Positions 10,691-20,809 of a DNA stretch of 64,000 bases are shown one piece after another (the stretch's first letter is position 1; each line of letters starts with the position of its first letter). The stretch covers positions 1,990,215 through 2,054,214 of the forward strand of contig JAJHZJ010000268.1 of NCBI GenBank assembly GCA_023548195.1, written 5' to 3'. The DNA comes from Bettongia penicillata ogilbyi. Its lineage: Eukaryota > Chordata > Mammalia > Diprotodontia > Potoroidae. The position numbers and the translations under genes were made by a program. The notes beneath the pieces were generated by a model. The model saw only the letters and a program-made list of their open reading frames with translations, had not been told where the DNA came from and searched no databases.

Positions 10691-11205
10691 ATGTCTACAT
10701 TATAAAGGGCAATACAGATAAAGTCTTAGAAAAAGGTCTTTTAGACCACTCCCAAAAGTTAATGTCTCGTGAGCAAATCATTTTCATATGCCTCCAAATT
10801 AGGAACATCTCTGGATGAAGGGAAGATTTGCTTTGTTTTCTGAAATGTGCTTGATCTTTGCTATTTTGTCAATTAATTGTCCGTGTTTTTCTGGTTCCTT
10901 GTAACTGGGCTAGATAATCTATACAGAAAAAAAGTGATGAAGACGCATAGGTTTAGGCACTAATAGAACCAAAGTGTCCCTGATGGTTCTATTTGCTTCA
11001 GTCCTCCGGATCTTACACCATGAAAAGAGAGAGGTGAGGAGTGATAACTAGATAGAAACGGGTGAGCCTTGGAGGGCCTTCATCATTGCTAGACGGTAAC
11101 ATGATTTAATTCTGCACATATTCTAAGAATATAGGTCCATGCCACACAAAAAAGAAACTTCCCTTTCCCTTAGAAAAGTTAAAGCTTATTGAATCTGGTC
11201 TTCTT
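10691..11205. other. Unique DNA with an AT-rich homeodomain-like block
   Basis: Contains TCAATTAATTGTCC at about 10870 inside an otherwise non-repetitive stretch. No coding signal. Confidence 0.4.
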
Positions 11206-11206
11206 G

Positions 11207-11430
11207 ATTTTTTACACATAATACTGCATCTCCTACATCCACTACCCCCTCCCCACCACCCCACTGCTGCAGACTTTCCACTCATGTCTGCAATCCACTC
11301 CCTCACTGCTTCTCAGAATCCTTAGTTTCTTTTGAAGATCAACTTTGGCACTTGAATGTTACCTCCTAATAAAGCTTTTCTTGATCCCCTCCTCTACTGA
11401 TCACCTCGGATGCTAGTGCTTTATAAAAAG
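11207..11430 (+). repeat. L2 LINE fragment
   Basis: CTCACTGCTTCTCAGAATCC, GTTACCTCCTAATAAAGC and TTTTCTTGATCCCCTCCTC match the L2 3' ORF/UTR region. Confidence 0.6.
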
Positions 11431-11606
11431 TAAAATGTAAATCCCCAAACTTCCGCAGATTGTGGGCGGCACAATAGATAATGCCAATAGATAATATAAT
11501 AATAATGTCAATAGATAATGGCAGTTGGAAGGGGAGTGAGAGGTCTCTACCAGTATTCTGGTCCTAAGGGAAGTAGCAGCAGAGGCACAGGATCACTCTT
11601 TTCTGT

Positions 11607-11951
11607 TGTTAAACCTTACAACAGAAGTCTTTTGGGGATAGGGGTCATTTGGTTGAGAGGATGCAAGGAGGGGCCTACATTCTTGTGACCCACACTGGTG
11701 GTCATGCTAGGCCTATGCTAAGCTCATAAGTCACTTCATTGCTACTTACTCTCAGTATTAACTAAAAATAATAGGATGCTAAACAGCCTATTTAAGGGAG
11801 CCATTATGTTATACCTCAGAGGGTAAGCTTGTCATCCTTGTGGATTTAATTGAAAATATCTTGTCAAACAGTTGTAAAATAGTTTCCTAGTTTTTGTAGA
11901 GGATGCATTAGTTTCCCAAAGAAATCTAGTCACCTTTCATCTTTGACTTTT
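11607..11951 (+). repeat. Inverted repeat, left arm (345 bp)
   Basis: Begins at TGTTAAACCTTAC and ends at TCTTTGACTTTT. Its reverse complement is found at 12727-13086. By hand alignment the arms differ at six substitutions (five transitions) plus one replaced block where the right arm has 22 bases against 7 here. Flanks on both sides of the arms do not match. The arm sequence is not a repeat family I recognise; it includes a TATTTAAGGGAG stretch. Confidence 0.93.
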
Positions 11952-12184
11952 CTGAAATATAATGTCAAATTGGGCTGAAAAAAAATCAATGAGAGAAGCA
12001 ATTCTTATTCAGGTCAGGCACTGTCCCCCACAGGCAACAAGTGTAAATCCATCTTTTTGATGTTACTGCCATCAAAACTAGATACTTGATTAGGGTAGCA
12101 GAGCTTTTGGCAAAAAGGTGAGTAAATCCATTATGTGGTACTAGAGACCTTTACTGTGGGGCTAAGGGGAGCAAAGTGACCTTG

Positions 12185-12310
12185 ACTTATCGGCAATTCA
12201 ATTCAATATCGATTATGCACTTGCTATGAATGAGGATCTACAGGGGATATATTGGGGTGGAAAACAAAGATAAGAAAGAAGTATTGCCCACCTTCAGAGA
12301 GCTTACATTC
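12185..12310 (+). repeat. RTE-type SINE fragment
   Basis: ATTCAATATCGATTATGCAC, then the GGGGATATATTGGGG and CACCTTCAGAGAGCTTACAT parts in consensus order. Confidence 0.6.
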
Positions 12311-12569
12311 TTTCATCTACTGCTCTCTTTACTGTTCTGTTGCATGTAATGCTAAGGCATAGATGATTGGAAGGGAAATTATTTAAACAGTCCAACCCTT
12401 TGATCAGAGCCCTAGCCAGTACAATGATGAGAGCTCCAAGCCAGGGAGTAACCCTACTCCCCTTCTTCCATCCTCCCTGCTAGTTTCCTAGCAAAAAAAT
12501 ATGCGTACTCTTCTCTAAGGGAATGATGGGATCTTAAAAGGAGTCGTCTACTTAGACAGTTTGATAGAA

Positions 12570-12690
12570 AGAACACCAAATTGGAAGTCAGAAGATCTGG
12601 ATTCTAGGTCTAACTTCACCATTAATCAGCTATGTGACAATGAACAAACAGCTTTCCATCTCTGAGTTTCCTGTGTAAAAAAATAAGGGG
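12570..12690 (+). repeat. MIR SINE
   Basis: AATTGGAAGTCAGAAGATCT, CAGCTATGTGACAATGAACA and CTCTGAGTTTCCTGTGTAAA in MIR order. Confidence 0.75.
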
Positions 12691-12726
12691 GTGTGTGCGA
12701 GTGAGTGGTAATTGGAAGAATTGATC

Positions 12727-13086
12727 AAAAGTCAAAGATGAAAGGTGACTAGATTTCTTTAGGAAACTAATGCATCCTCTATGGTATTGGTAAATACTAA
12801 GATTAGGAAACTATTTTACAACTGTTTGACAAGACATTTTCAATTAAATCCACAAGGATGACAAGCTTACTCTCTGAGGTATAACATAATGGCTCCCTTA
12901 AATAGGCTGTTTAGCATCCTATTATTTTTAGTTAATACTGAGAATAAGTAGCAACGAAGTGACTTATGAGCTTAGCATAGGCCTAGCATGACCACCAGTT
13001 TGGGTCACAAGAATGTAGGCCCCTCCTTGCATCCTCTCAACCAAATGACCCCTATCCCCAAAAGACTTCTGTTGTAAGGTTTAACA
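12727..13086 (-). repeat. Inverted repeat, right arm (360 bp)
   Basis: Reverse complement of 11607-11951, from AAAAGTCAAAGATG to GGTTTAACA. It carries a 22-base block where the left arm has 7, so it is 15 bp longer. Otherwise about 98% identical. Confidence 0.93.
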
Positions 13087-13239
13087 TATTCTTATGTAGG
13101 TGAAATGGTTCTGGGGTCTCCTGGATATATCAAAACTACCTCAATCAGGGGAGGGGAGGAATTCAGTAAGGGATAGATCCTGGATAATTATAGACTTAGC
13201 AGGAATATCCAGAATTAGGACCTTCCTTCTTCCAAGCAA

Positions 13240-13550
13240 ATGTGATTTAGTCAACTTAGTTTTTAAGCACCTACTAAATTTCAGGCATTATACTAGTCAC
13301 TGGTGATATAAATACGAAAATGAACAAATAAAATTAATGTGGGGTAAATGGAGGGGAAGGGAGACTGTAGAGCACTAGTTGCTAGGGGAATCAAGAAAGA
13401 CTTCATGTAAAAATGTCAATTAAGCAGAATTTTGAAGGCATAGGTAAGGGCAAGACATGAGGGAGATGCAGTGTAAAATCAGGGATAGAGTGGATGGAAT
13501 GTTTTATATACCAGGTTAGGATAGAAAGGAGGAAAGTTTGGTGCAATCTT
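13240..13550 (+). repeat. RTE-type SINE
   Basis: TTTTTAAGCACCTACTAAAT, a GATATAAATACGAAAATGA body, AAGAAAGACTTCATGTAAA and a TTTTGAAGGCATAGG part, in family order. Confidence 0.7.
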
Positions 13551-14710
13551 TAGGACCCCAGAATCACATCAAGTAGAGGAAACTTAGGCAAGACCAAGAA
13601 CCACAGCATACCAAAGATTTGCTCAAAGTGTTAAGAACTTTGAGAATCATCCAAATAACTAAAATTATAGCCTAGATGTTTATTCTAAGTGTGACAGCTG
13701 GCAAAATCTATATAACCAAAATGCTTCAGAGATAAAGGAGAAATGGTAACCAGAGGTGGAATTCCTTGGGTTCGATAGGAACTTTGGTGACTATAAGAGT
13801 GAGAATAAGTATTATGTCTTTTTTGAGGAAACTTTGGAGCTGAAAACCTGGGTAGTAGCTTATCCAGGAGCACGAATGACAGCCAAATAACATGCTGATC
13901 AGAAAGCAACAGGCATCAGCCCAAGAACCTGGAAACAGGAGGATTGGAAGTTGTTTTCAATTTGGTAAGGAGATAGGGAGAGTACCAGCTACATTAGCAG
14001 AGGCTGCCATTAGAACAACTAAGTCAAGCCATGGGAATGCCACGTGGGGTTGGGATAAGGCACAGTGGCGGCTTGAGTCTGCTCAGAATAATGGTAGCGA
14101 TGCTTTCCTCCCTCTTACTCCTTCCCATCTTCTCTCTTTCCAGGAGACCGAGTTCGAGTTCTAGTTCTAAAGTTCTTTGTTCTTTATAATTATGTAAACC
14201 TTTTGTTTTAATTGGTAGCAAAATGGGCTTTTATGAGATAAAATGATTAGTTTCAACTGCTTCTGAATTCATGTAGGTCTTTAATCGCAAAAGGATACAT
14301 ACTGTAAGGGAGAAAGCATTCCACAGTGGTATACAAAGAAGAAGACAGAGACCAGACTCTTCTGTCTAAAATACTAGCGTTTTTCTTAGAGGCTCCAAGC
14401 TAAAAATTAAAAGCAGTGTTTTGATTATTAATAAGTTTTGATAAACTTCTCCTAAAGGACAAACTAAAACTCTACCTGGGATTTGTCTTTCCTTTGCCTT
14501 AGGCTAAAAATGAGTCAGTGTCATCAGCAGACAAAGTTGGGTTGTTGGGACAAGTGGTCTCACTTCTCTCTATTCCTCACTAATGTGCCTAGAAAACTGT
14601 CTGTGGACGTAATGTCCAGGGTGATGGTTAGAGGCTCATAACTGTCCAGTGCAAGGAGAAAACTTGTCTGGTCATACCCACATTCCAAAGGTGGAAGAAT
14701 GAACATTTGT
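13551..14710. other. Unique DNA with one strong splice-site pair
   Basis: No repeat recognised. A consensus donor (TTTG|GTAAGGAG at 13964/13965) precedes a long pyrimidine tract ending CTTTCCAG at 14143, 179 bp downstream. The open frame 13892-14164 spans both and shows no recognisable protein, so no exon is called. Confidence 0.35.
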
Positions 14711-14711
14711 T

Positions 14712-14790
14712 TCACAGAATCACAGAACTGGAGATTTGGTAAGGACCTCAGCAACCAAATAGTTTTGCAATTTCCCTCCACACACCTATC
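14712..14790 (-). repeat. L3/CR1 3' terminal fragment
   Basis: CACAGAATCACAGAACTGGA followed by GGACCTCAGCAACC matches the reversed 3' end of L3/CR1. Confidence 0.6.
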
Positions 14791-15383
14791 CCTAGTCAGG
14801 GCCACTTAGCCTCATTTTGTTTTCCAGTCTCCCAGTTCCTTACTGTTTCTTTCTTTCTCTGGCTTTAGTAGAGGCAAGCTACTTCTCTGGTCAGTGTTCT
14901 TTTTGAAGACCTCCTTCACAGGCCAAAAAACCATGGTCCCCAGACAGTACAAGTGAGCTCCATGGGCTCTCCTGACAAGCAGCAAGGCGCCAAACAAGGA
15001 ATCGGCAACAAGGAATACAGACCTCGCCTACCAGAGGGATCAAACAGCCCCAATGTCGAGGATAACAATATACTGAAAATGTGATGAAAGGAAAGTTCCA
15101 CATAGAATTTCAATATTTAGCCAACATAATTGAGTGTGCTCACCAAACTCTTGTGAAGCAGCCACCATCTGGCAGCCTTCTGCCAGCCAGGCATTTAAGC
15201 TCCCTCCACTACAAAGGCTTGGGCCAGACTCTGTGACAACTCCACTAAGCTCTAACGTAAATGACAATACTTTCTGGGGGCCAAAACAGAGAGTTGGTGA
15301 TGCAAAGGATTTGATGTCTCATAATTAACATGACAATAACATGCTAACACCCTAATAAATATTGTCTGTGCTTTTAATGCTTC
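14791..15383. other. Unique DNA, candidate conserved block at 14885-15270
   Basis: Non-repetitive and of higher GC than its surroundings. Several overlapping minus-strand open frames cover it (14812-15267), but no domain, signal or family is recognisable and starts are not supported. Treated as noncoding. Confidence 0.35.
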
Positions 15384-15384
15384 T

Positions 15385-15455
15385 CAAGAAATAGGTAGCG
15401 TGGCACTAGAGAAAGAACATTGGGCATTAAAAAACACAGGCTCCAATTCTAAATC
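15385..15455 (+). repeat. MIR fragment
   Basis: TGGCACTAGAGAAAGAACAT followed by CAGGCTCCAATTCTAAATCT, a MIR 5' half. Confidence 0.5.
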
Positions 15456-15459
15456 TGGC

Positions 15460-15805
15460 ATCTTATTAATAATGAGTATAGCTGATATTTATGTTATACA
15501 TTAATATTTGCAGACTGCTTCATATACATGCATTATCTAGCATGATCTTCACAATTACTCTGTGTACTACATACTTTTGCAGGAGGAATTAAACCTATGA
15601 TTTCACCAATGCAGGCAACTTTTAGTGTTTAGCCTTCCCCTCCACTGGTATAGATTTGGCACCTTTTCTTGTAATGCTAGGGATGCTGAGAATTTATGTT
15701 GACTTCCCCAAGAGGACGTAACTAGGTCAGAGTCAAGACTTGAACCCAGGTCTTTCTAATTCTAAGACAAAGCCTTCCTCCACTATGCCTCTTGACTCTT
15801 CAGAT
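15460..15805 (-). repeat. MIR/THER1-type SINE, minus, split by about 100 bp
   Basis: Right and left parts, CTAGCATGATCTTCACAATT and AGAGTCAAGACTTGAACCCA, follow the family. Sequence at about 15600-15705 does not and appears inserted. Confidence 0.55.
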
Positions 15806-15884
15806 AGCTGATATTTTATAGATTAAAAAAATGAAAGTCAGAAAATTTAAATGTCTTGCTTATGATTTCACAATCTATGACATG

Positions 15885-16870
15885 GTAGGGACCTCAGAAA
15901 CCATTTAATCTTATTCATATCTGAACAAGAATTCCTTCTATAGCGGCTCTGAAAAATATTCTTCCAGTCCTTACTTGAAAATCTCTAGTTGGGGAGTCAG
16001 AAGGGGAACCTTCTCAAGGCAGCCCAACTCACTTTAGCAAATTTAACATGCTTCTTTTTAACTTCCATCCATTGATCTTAATTTTGTCCTATAAAGTCAA
16101 TCAGAACAAGAACAATTATTTATCCATGTGACAGCCCTTCAAATATTTGGAGAAAGCTCATTATCCATCCACTACCACCACCTCAAACACTCATACACAC
16201 CATTTTTTTTAATCAAGGTTAAACATTTCTCATTCTTTCAAATGATCTTTGCATAAAACTGTTTTAAAGGCCTTTAAAAGTCTTGGTCATTCTTCTTTAG
16301 TCATACTCCAGATGTGGTCATACCAAGTCAGAATAGAAAAAGAATATCATCTCTGTAATTCTGGCCACTATGCCTTTCTTAAGGTTGCTGAAGGTCACAT
16401 TTACTTTTTTGCTTTCTGTATTGCTGATTCATATTGTTCTGGTAATTCATTTAAACCCCTATACCTAGCCTACTTTATATTTATACTATATTTAAAATTT
16501 GATTTTTTTAAATCCCAAATGAATTACTCTAATATTTATCTTTATTAAAAAATTCTCATATGTTACCCAATATAATGCTCCAACTTGTCAAGGTCTTTCT
16601 GAATTCTGACCATCATTCAGTGAATCTGCTATCTCTCCTAACTTTGTCATCTGAAAATTTAATAAGCATGACATCTGTTTGCCTTATCTGAGTCAATGAT
16701 AAAAGAGTTAAATGGTATAAGGCCAAAAGCAGATTTCTGAGGCATTCCCCCAGAAACCTCCATCTCCTACATCTACTCATTAATAAGTATTCTTTGGATG
16801 TGATCATTCAACACATTATTAATACACTTAAGTATACTATAAATTATTCTGCATCCCTTTTTCTGGTCCA
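15885..16870 (-). mobile_element. Long L3/CR1 LINE fragment, minus strand
   Basis: Nearly 1 kb of collinear CR1/L3 similarity: GGGACCTCAGAAACCATTTA, AAGAATTCCTTCTATAGCGG, GAAAATCTCTAGTTGGGGAG, GACAGCCCTTCAAATATTTG, ATACTCCAGATGTGGTCATA, CCTTATCTGAGTCAATGATA and CATTCCCCCAGAAACCTCCA, ending in the most 5' part near 16860. The reverse-transcriptase C-terminal coding part is full of stops. Confidence 0.9.
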
Positions 16871-17100
16871 AAAGTTTAACTCTCAACATTGATACTTATT
16901 TGAATTGGACAGGCTGAAACTACTGTAATTGCTTTATTATCTTTTCTCATCTTTAGCCTTCTCTCTAATTGGATACTGGTTTTTGACCTTTGCTCTGATT
17001 AGTAAATGGTATCCCTGCATATCAATATAGCTATTTCTGAAATGACTCTTGAATTAGGAACAAGCCATTTCCTGTTAAGATCTGTGGCTAGAGAGAATAT
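16871..17100. other. Unique DNA, nothing recognised
   Basis: AT-rich, no repeat or coding signal recognised. Confidence 0.35.
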
Positions 17101-17104
17101 CTAG

Positions 17105-17290
17105 AAGCTAAGAAGACCTAGTTCAATTACTGCCTCCAGCACTTACTAGCTATATAATCCTGGGCACATCACTTAACAGTGCTCTGGGCAACTAAGATTA
17201 TAGCGAGCATAGAAGATACTGACCTGCCTTGCTGGAGGGGGTTTGCTCTCCTAGGAGTTGCCTGTACTAATGGCTTCACAGATCCAGTTT
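17105..17290 (+). repeat. CORE-SINE variant with alternative 3' end
   Basis: CORE part CACTTACTAGCTATATAATC then a 3' end with TACTGACCTGCCTTGCTGGA and CTTCACAGATCCAG. The same 3' type is seen at 38160-38330. Confidence 0.65.
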
Positions 17291-17446
17291 CTATACTTAA
17301 GATATAGCTAAATCTTTGACTGTTTTTGATTGGTTCTCATCATGTCCAGAACTCTCCAGCTGTTTCCTAGGATATGGTATTCATGATGTATCATATATAG
17401 GTACCTACCAAGATACCTACAAGATTTTGGACTTCTTGAAATGGAG

Positions 17447-17535
17447 TCATACACACATACACACACACATCTCTCTATACACATATGCATATATGTATAC
17501 ATGCACAGTATACACACATGTATACACACACATAC
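17447..17535 (+). repeat. CA/TACA-rich microsatellite
   Basis: Interrupted (CA)n and (TATACA)n. Open frames on both strands are low-complexity His/Thr- or Cys/Val-rich. Confidence 0.9.
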
Positions 17536-17556
17536 ACACAAACAGATACTACATAT

Positions 17557-17808
17557 GGAGCAGCTAGGTGCCACAGCTAATAGAGTGCCAAGTCTGAAGT
17601 CAGGAAGACTCATCTTTGTGAGTTCAAATCCAGCTTTAGATAGTTATTAGCTATGTTACCCTGGGTAAGTCACTTAACCTGTTTGCCTCAGTTTCCTTAT
17701 CTGTAAAATGAGCCAGAGAAGGAAATGCCAAATCACTCTAGTATCTTTGATAAGAAAACCCCAAATGGTGTCATGAAGTCAGACGCAACTGAAACGACTA
17801 ACCAGCAT
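17557..17808 (+). repeat. Marsupial CORE-SINE, near full length
   Basis: GGAGCAGCTAGGTGCCACAG head, GTGAGTTCAAATCCAGC (B box), CTCAGTTTCCTTATCTGTAA, AGAGAAGGAAATGCCAAATC and CAACTGAAACGACTAAC end. Confidence 0.92.
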
Positions 17809-17811
17809 ATA

Positions 17812-17862
17812 AGTATATATGTACCTATGTACATATACACATGTGTATACATGTATATGAAT
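17812..17862 (+). repeat. TATG/TACA-type microsatellite
   Basis: Alternating purine-pyrimidine run following the SINE end, likely grown from its A-rich tail. Confidence 0.7.
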
Positions 17863-18114
17863 TGTTCTACCTCTTATGTCGCCCCTGAAGTAGCTGTTAT
17901 CTTCATTCATGATGGTCTTTTTGCAAACATCATGTCTGAGAACTGTAGTTTTCTCATGAACTGATGTTTCTTCTTGTTTTTGAACACATAATGAAACCAA
18001 GCCCACCAACTCTTCGCTCATCTTAGCAAGGAAAACCTATGAGATATATATCCATTTATTTACAACTTCCTTTTGTCTTCTGCTTTGTTCAACTGCAAGA
18101 ACATCAATGCTGAT

Positions 18115-18620
18115 GTGAAGGAAGACTATGTGAGAATGGTGACTGAATATAACTTGAAGAAATAGGATTTTTTTCCAGGTGTAAATGAGGAGTGAGTTTC
18201 AGGCATTGTGTGGCTTTCATGAGTACATGGAGAGGGGGAAAATAATACAGAGAATGAGGAATAGCCAGTAGACCAGTGTCCTTGGAATGTAGAATATGTG
18301 CAGAGAAATATTGGGTAATCAGGATAGAAAACAAGGTTGCTTGTGAAAGGTCTTAAATTCATAACAAGTAATTTGAATTTTGCCTTAAAGGCAATAGTGG
18401 AACAATCATATTTTTTTGAGAAGGGGAGGGACATATTTTTACGCATTTTAGGAAAATCATTCTGTAGGCTGACTGAAGGATAAGCTGTAGAGGGGAGAAA
18501 TGGAAGATGAGATTAATTAGGAGATTTGTGTGATGGCCCACATGAGACATGATGAACCTCCAAACTGGAGTAGTGAGCATTGAATGGAGAGAAGGAAACA
18601 GATGGGGGAGATGTTGTGGA
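18115..18620 (+). repeat. RTE-type SINE, 3' two thirds
   Basis: Follows the long consensus: TTAAATTCATAACAAGTAATTT, AATTTTGCCTTAAAGGCAAT, TTTTAGGAAAATCATTCTGT, GGCTGACTGAAGGATAAGCT and GATGAACCTCCAAACTGG, with the 5' head missing. Confidence 0.75.
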
Positions 18621-19205
18621 ACCAGAAAACCTACAGTCTTTTATACCCCTTGCTGCATTGGGGTATACAAGGTGTTATAGGTTTGTTTTTCTGGCAAAAA
18701 GGAAAAAATAGCGAAATTTGGTCTTGAGCAAGACAGGGACAGATGGGTTAAACTTCTGAGTGTTTCTTATGATCTCAGTTCCTTAATAAAGTCCTAATGG
18801 AATACAATACCTGTCTAGGTCAGATATGTATCCAGGCTGGCAAGGCCATTAGTTGTCCACATACATGGCACACTGGCTTCCTAGCTACTCATGACTTTGT
18901 CAATCACCCTGGCCTCTGCAATAATGGAGACCACTGAAGTATTTGCAGCTGACAACAATGATTTCTTCAGAGCTGTGGTTTGGGGAGATGGAGGCAGGGT
19001 AAAGGATGGGCCATCCTCCTATTAGCAGAAGCTAAGATCTGCCCATTCATTTCATGGAATGACTATATGAACCAGCAAAGCAGTTTGACCTATTGTTGAC
19101 TATGACTCTTGTGAATTCTGCTGGCTTAGTTTGATGAGGTTAACAGTAGTGTACTGTCACTATGGCTACAGGGTGATTGGATGACAGGATCCATGATGTG
19201 ACAGA
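18621..19205. other. Unique DNA, nothing recognised
   Basis: Non-repetitive, moderate GC at 18830-19150 and no coding signal. Confidence 0.4.
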
Positions 19206-19207
19206 AA

Positions 19208-19345
19208 TAACGTTGGAAATGAAGTCAGGAGACAGATGTTTAACCCCAGCTTTGCTACATATTACTTATGTGACCTAAGACTGCTAAATCCCTTTCAGCC
19301 TCAGTTTCCTCATCTAGAAAAAGAGAGCATTGAACTATATAGTTA
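19208..19345 (+). repeat. MIR SINE
   Basis: GGAAATGAAGTCAGGAGACA, then CCTCAGTTTCCTCATCTAGA. Confidence 0.75.
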
Positions 19346-19504
19346 TTAAAATATCTTTCTTCTCTAAATCTTGCAATCATATTGCCTATAGGATATTTCC
19401 CCTGAAGCTGTGGAAGAGATACCTTCTTTTCCCTTGCTATGTGATATTCATATATCATGTGCCCTGATCAGGTTTAGGGGTTTCCACTCTTGGCTCAGGA
19501 CAGA

Positions 19505-19778
19505 GAAGGAAACAGACATTTATGAAGTACCTACCATGTGCCAGGCACTATGCAAATTGCTTTACAAATACTATTTCATTGGGTCCTCACAACAACCCTG
19601 GAGCACAGGTGCTGTTATTAGTCCCATTTTACTGTTAAGGAAACTGAGTCAGATAGCGTATAAATGACTTGTCCAGGGTCACACAAGTGAACATCTGAGG
19701 TCAGATTTGAACTTGGGTCTTCTTCAATGTAGGACCAATGCTTTACCATCTATTCACTGTATCACCTGGCTGCCTCTG
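19505..19778 (-). repeat. THER1/MIR-type CORE-SINE, minus, near full length
   Basis: ACCATGTGCCAGGCACTATG, CCTCACAACAACCCTGGAGC, CCATTTTACTGTTAAGGAAA, CAGGGTCACACAAGTG and terminal ATCACCTGGCTGCC. Confidence 0.9.
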
Positions 19779-20370
19779 TAACAGCATTATATTGTCACCA
19801 ATGTTCCTCCAGGGACAAAATCCTATTGGGAAGTTCTCGCTGATCTATGTGTATTGTCACGTTTCCACTGGGGACTGATGGTCATCGGTGTTGGCTCTCA
19901 TTCAAGTGGGGTCACTACAAGGTCCCAATCTGGCACAAGGCTTGGCTTACAGCCAACATTCTGTGGAGGTAAAAATAGATGAGAAGAGAATGAAGGAGCC
20001 AGTGGATTATGACAGCAACTAGGCCCCATGAAGGAGGGCTCAGCTGAGAAATATTCAGGGCATGGGCTGCTTTAAGGAATGTAGGCCTGTGTGCCCAGAT
20101 TCCTGAAACAGAACAGCAGGCAGATAGGAAGAAAGGGTGAAGAAAGAGAAGGGGGCAGGGCTCGAAAGACAGACTTCACTTAATAATCCTGTCAAAGGTT
20201 AGTTCAGTCGGCAAGCTTGGCAATGTCTCTAGTATCACATTCTCTGTACACCCTTGAATGATAGATACACCACAGCCAGGCCTATCAGTCTCACAATCAA
20301 AACTCAACATTTTGTACTGCTTTGAGTTTGACAAAGCGGTTTCCCTAATATAGATTTTTAAGTTTTGTAG
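19779..20370. other. Unique DNA, nothing recognised
   Basis: No repeat family or coding signal recognised. Confidence 0.4.
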
Positions 20371-20374
20371 CATT

Positions 20375-20512
20375 AGCATTCTTATTCCTCTTTTACAGAT
20401 GGGTAAACTGAGGCTCAGACAGGTCATTAAACTAGTATCAAAACTAGGGCTTGAAAGTAGTTCTCAACTCCATATCTAGCACTCTCTCAGCTGTACAATG
20501 CTGCTTTTTCGT
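20375..20512 (-). repeat. MIR SINE, minus
   Basis: TTACAGATGGGTAAACTGAG, then GGGCTTGAAAGTAGTTCTCA. Confidence 0.7.
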
Positions 20513-20554
20513 TTCTTCTTAGAGCAAGTTATGTAATTAGTACCATCAGTGAAC

Positions 20555-20690
20555 CACAGAAATCAGACCTGAGGAAACCTAGTTTCATATTTGGCTGTGT
20601 AATCCTAGGGAAATAACTTCCCCTTCCCTTCACCTCAGTTGTTTTTCCCCTTATGAGGATATTGTATGAGACAGTTTCTAAGGACAATTT
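20555..20690 (+). repeat. MIR SINE
   Basis: AGAAATCAGACCTGAGGAAA, GGCTGTGTAATCCTAGGGAA and TTCACCTCAGTTG. Confidence 0.6.
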
Positions 20691-20809
20691 CCAGTTATAA
20701 AATTCTTGATTCTAAAAATCACACAGCTTTAGGAACACTGAAAACTTACAGTTCTTCAGCCTCTGCTGTCCCTGATATCCAGGCAAAATATTCCACACCT
20801 CAATGAAAC

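Larger units (their letters stand above)
11952..12726. other. Spacer of the inverted repeat (775 bp)
   Basis: Non-repeated relative to itself. Carries an RTE-type SINE fragment (about 12185-12310) and a MIR (about 12570-12690), both in plus orientation, with otherwise unique sequence. Confidence 0.8.

Noticed and set aside
11607..13086. Inverted repeat as a DNA transposon with long terminal inverted repeats
   Set aside because: The spacer contains a MIR and an RTE-SINE and no transposase, and no target duplication was seen at the outer ends. Not excluded, but not supported.
17308..17650. Cys/Val- and His/Thr-rich open frames
   Set aside because: Products of the CA-rich microsatellite.
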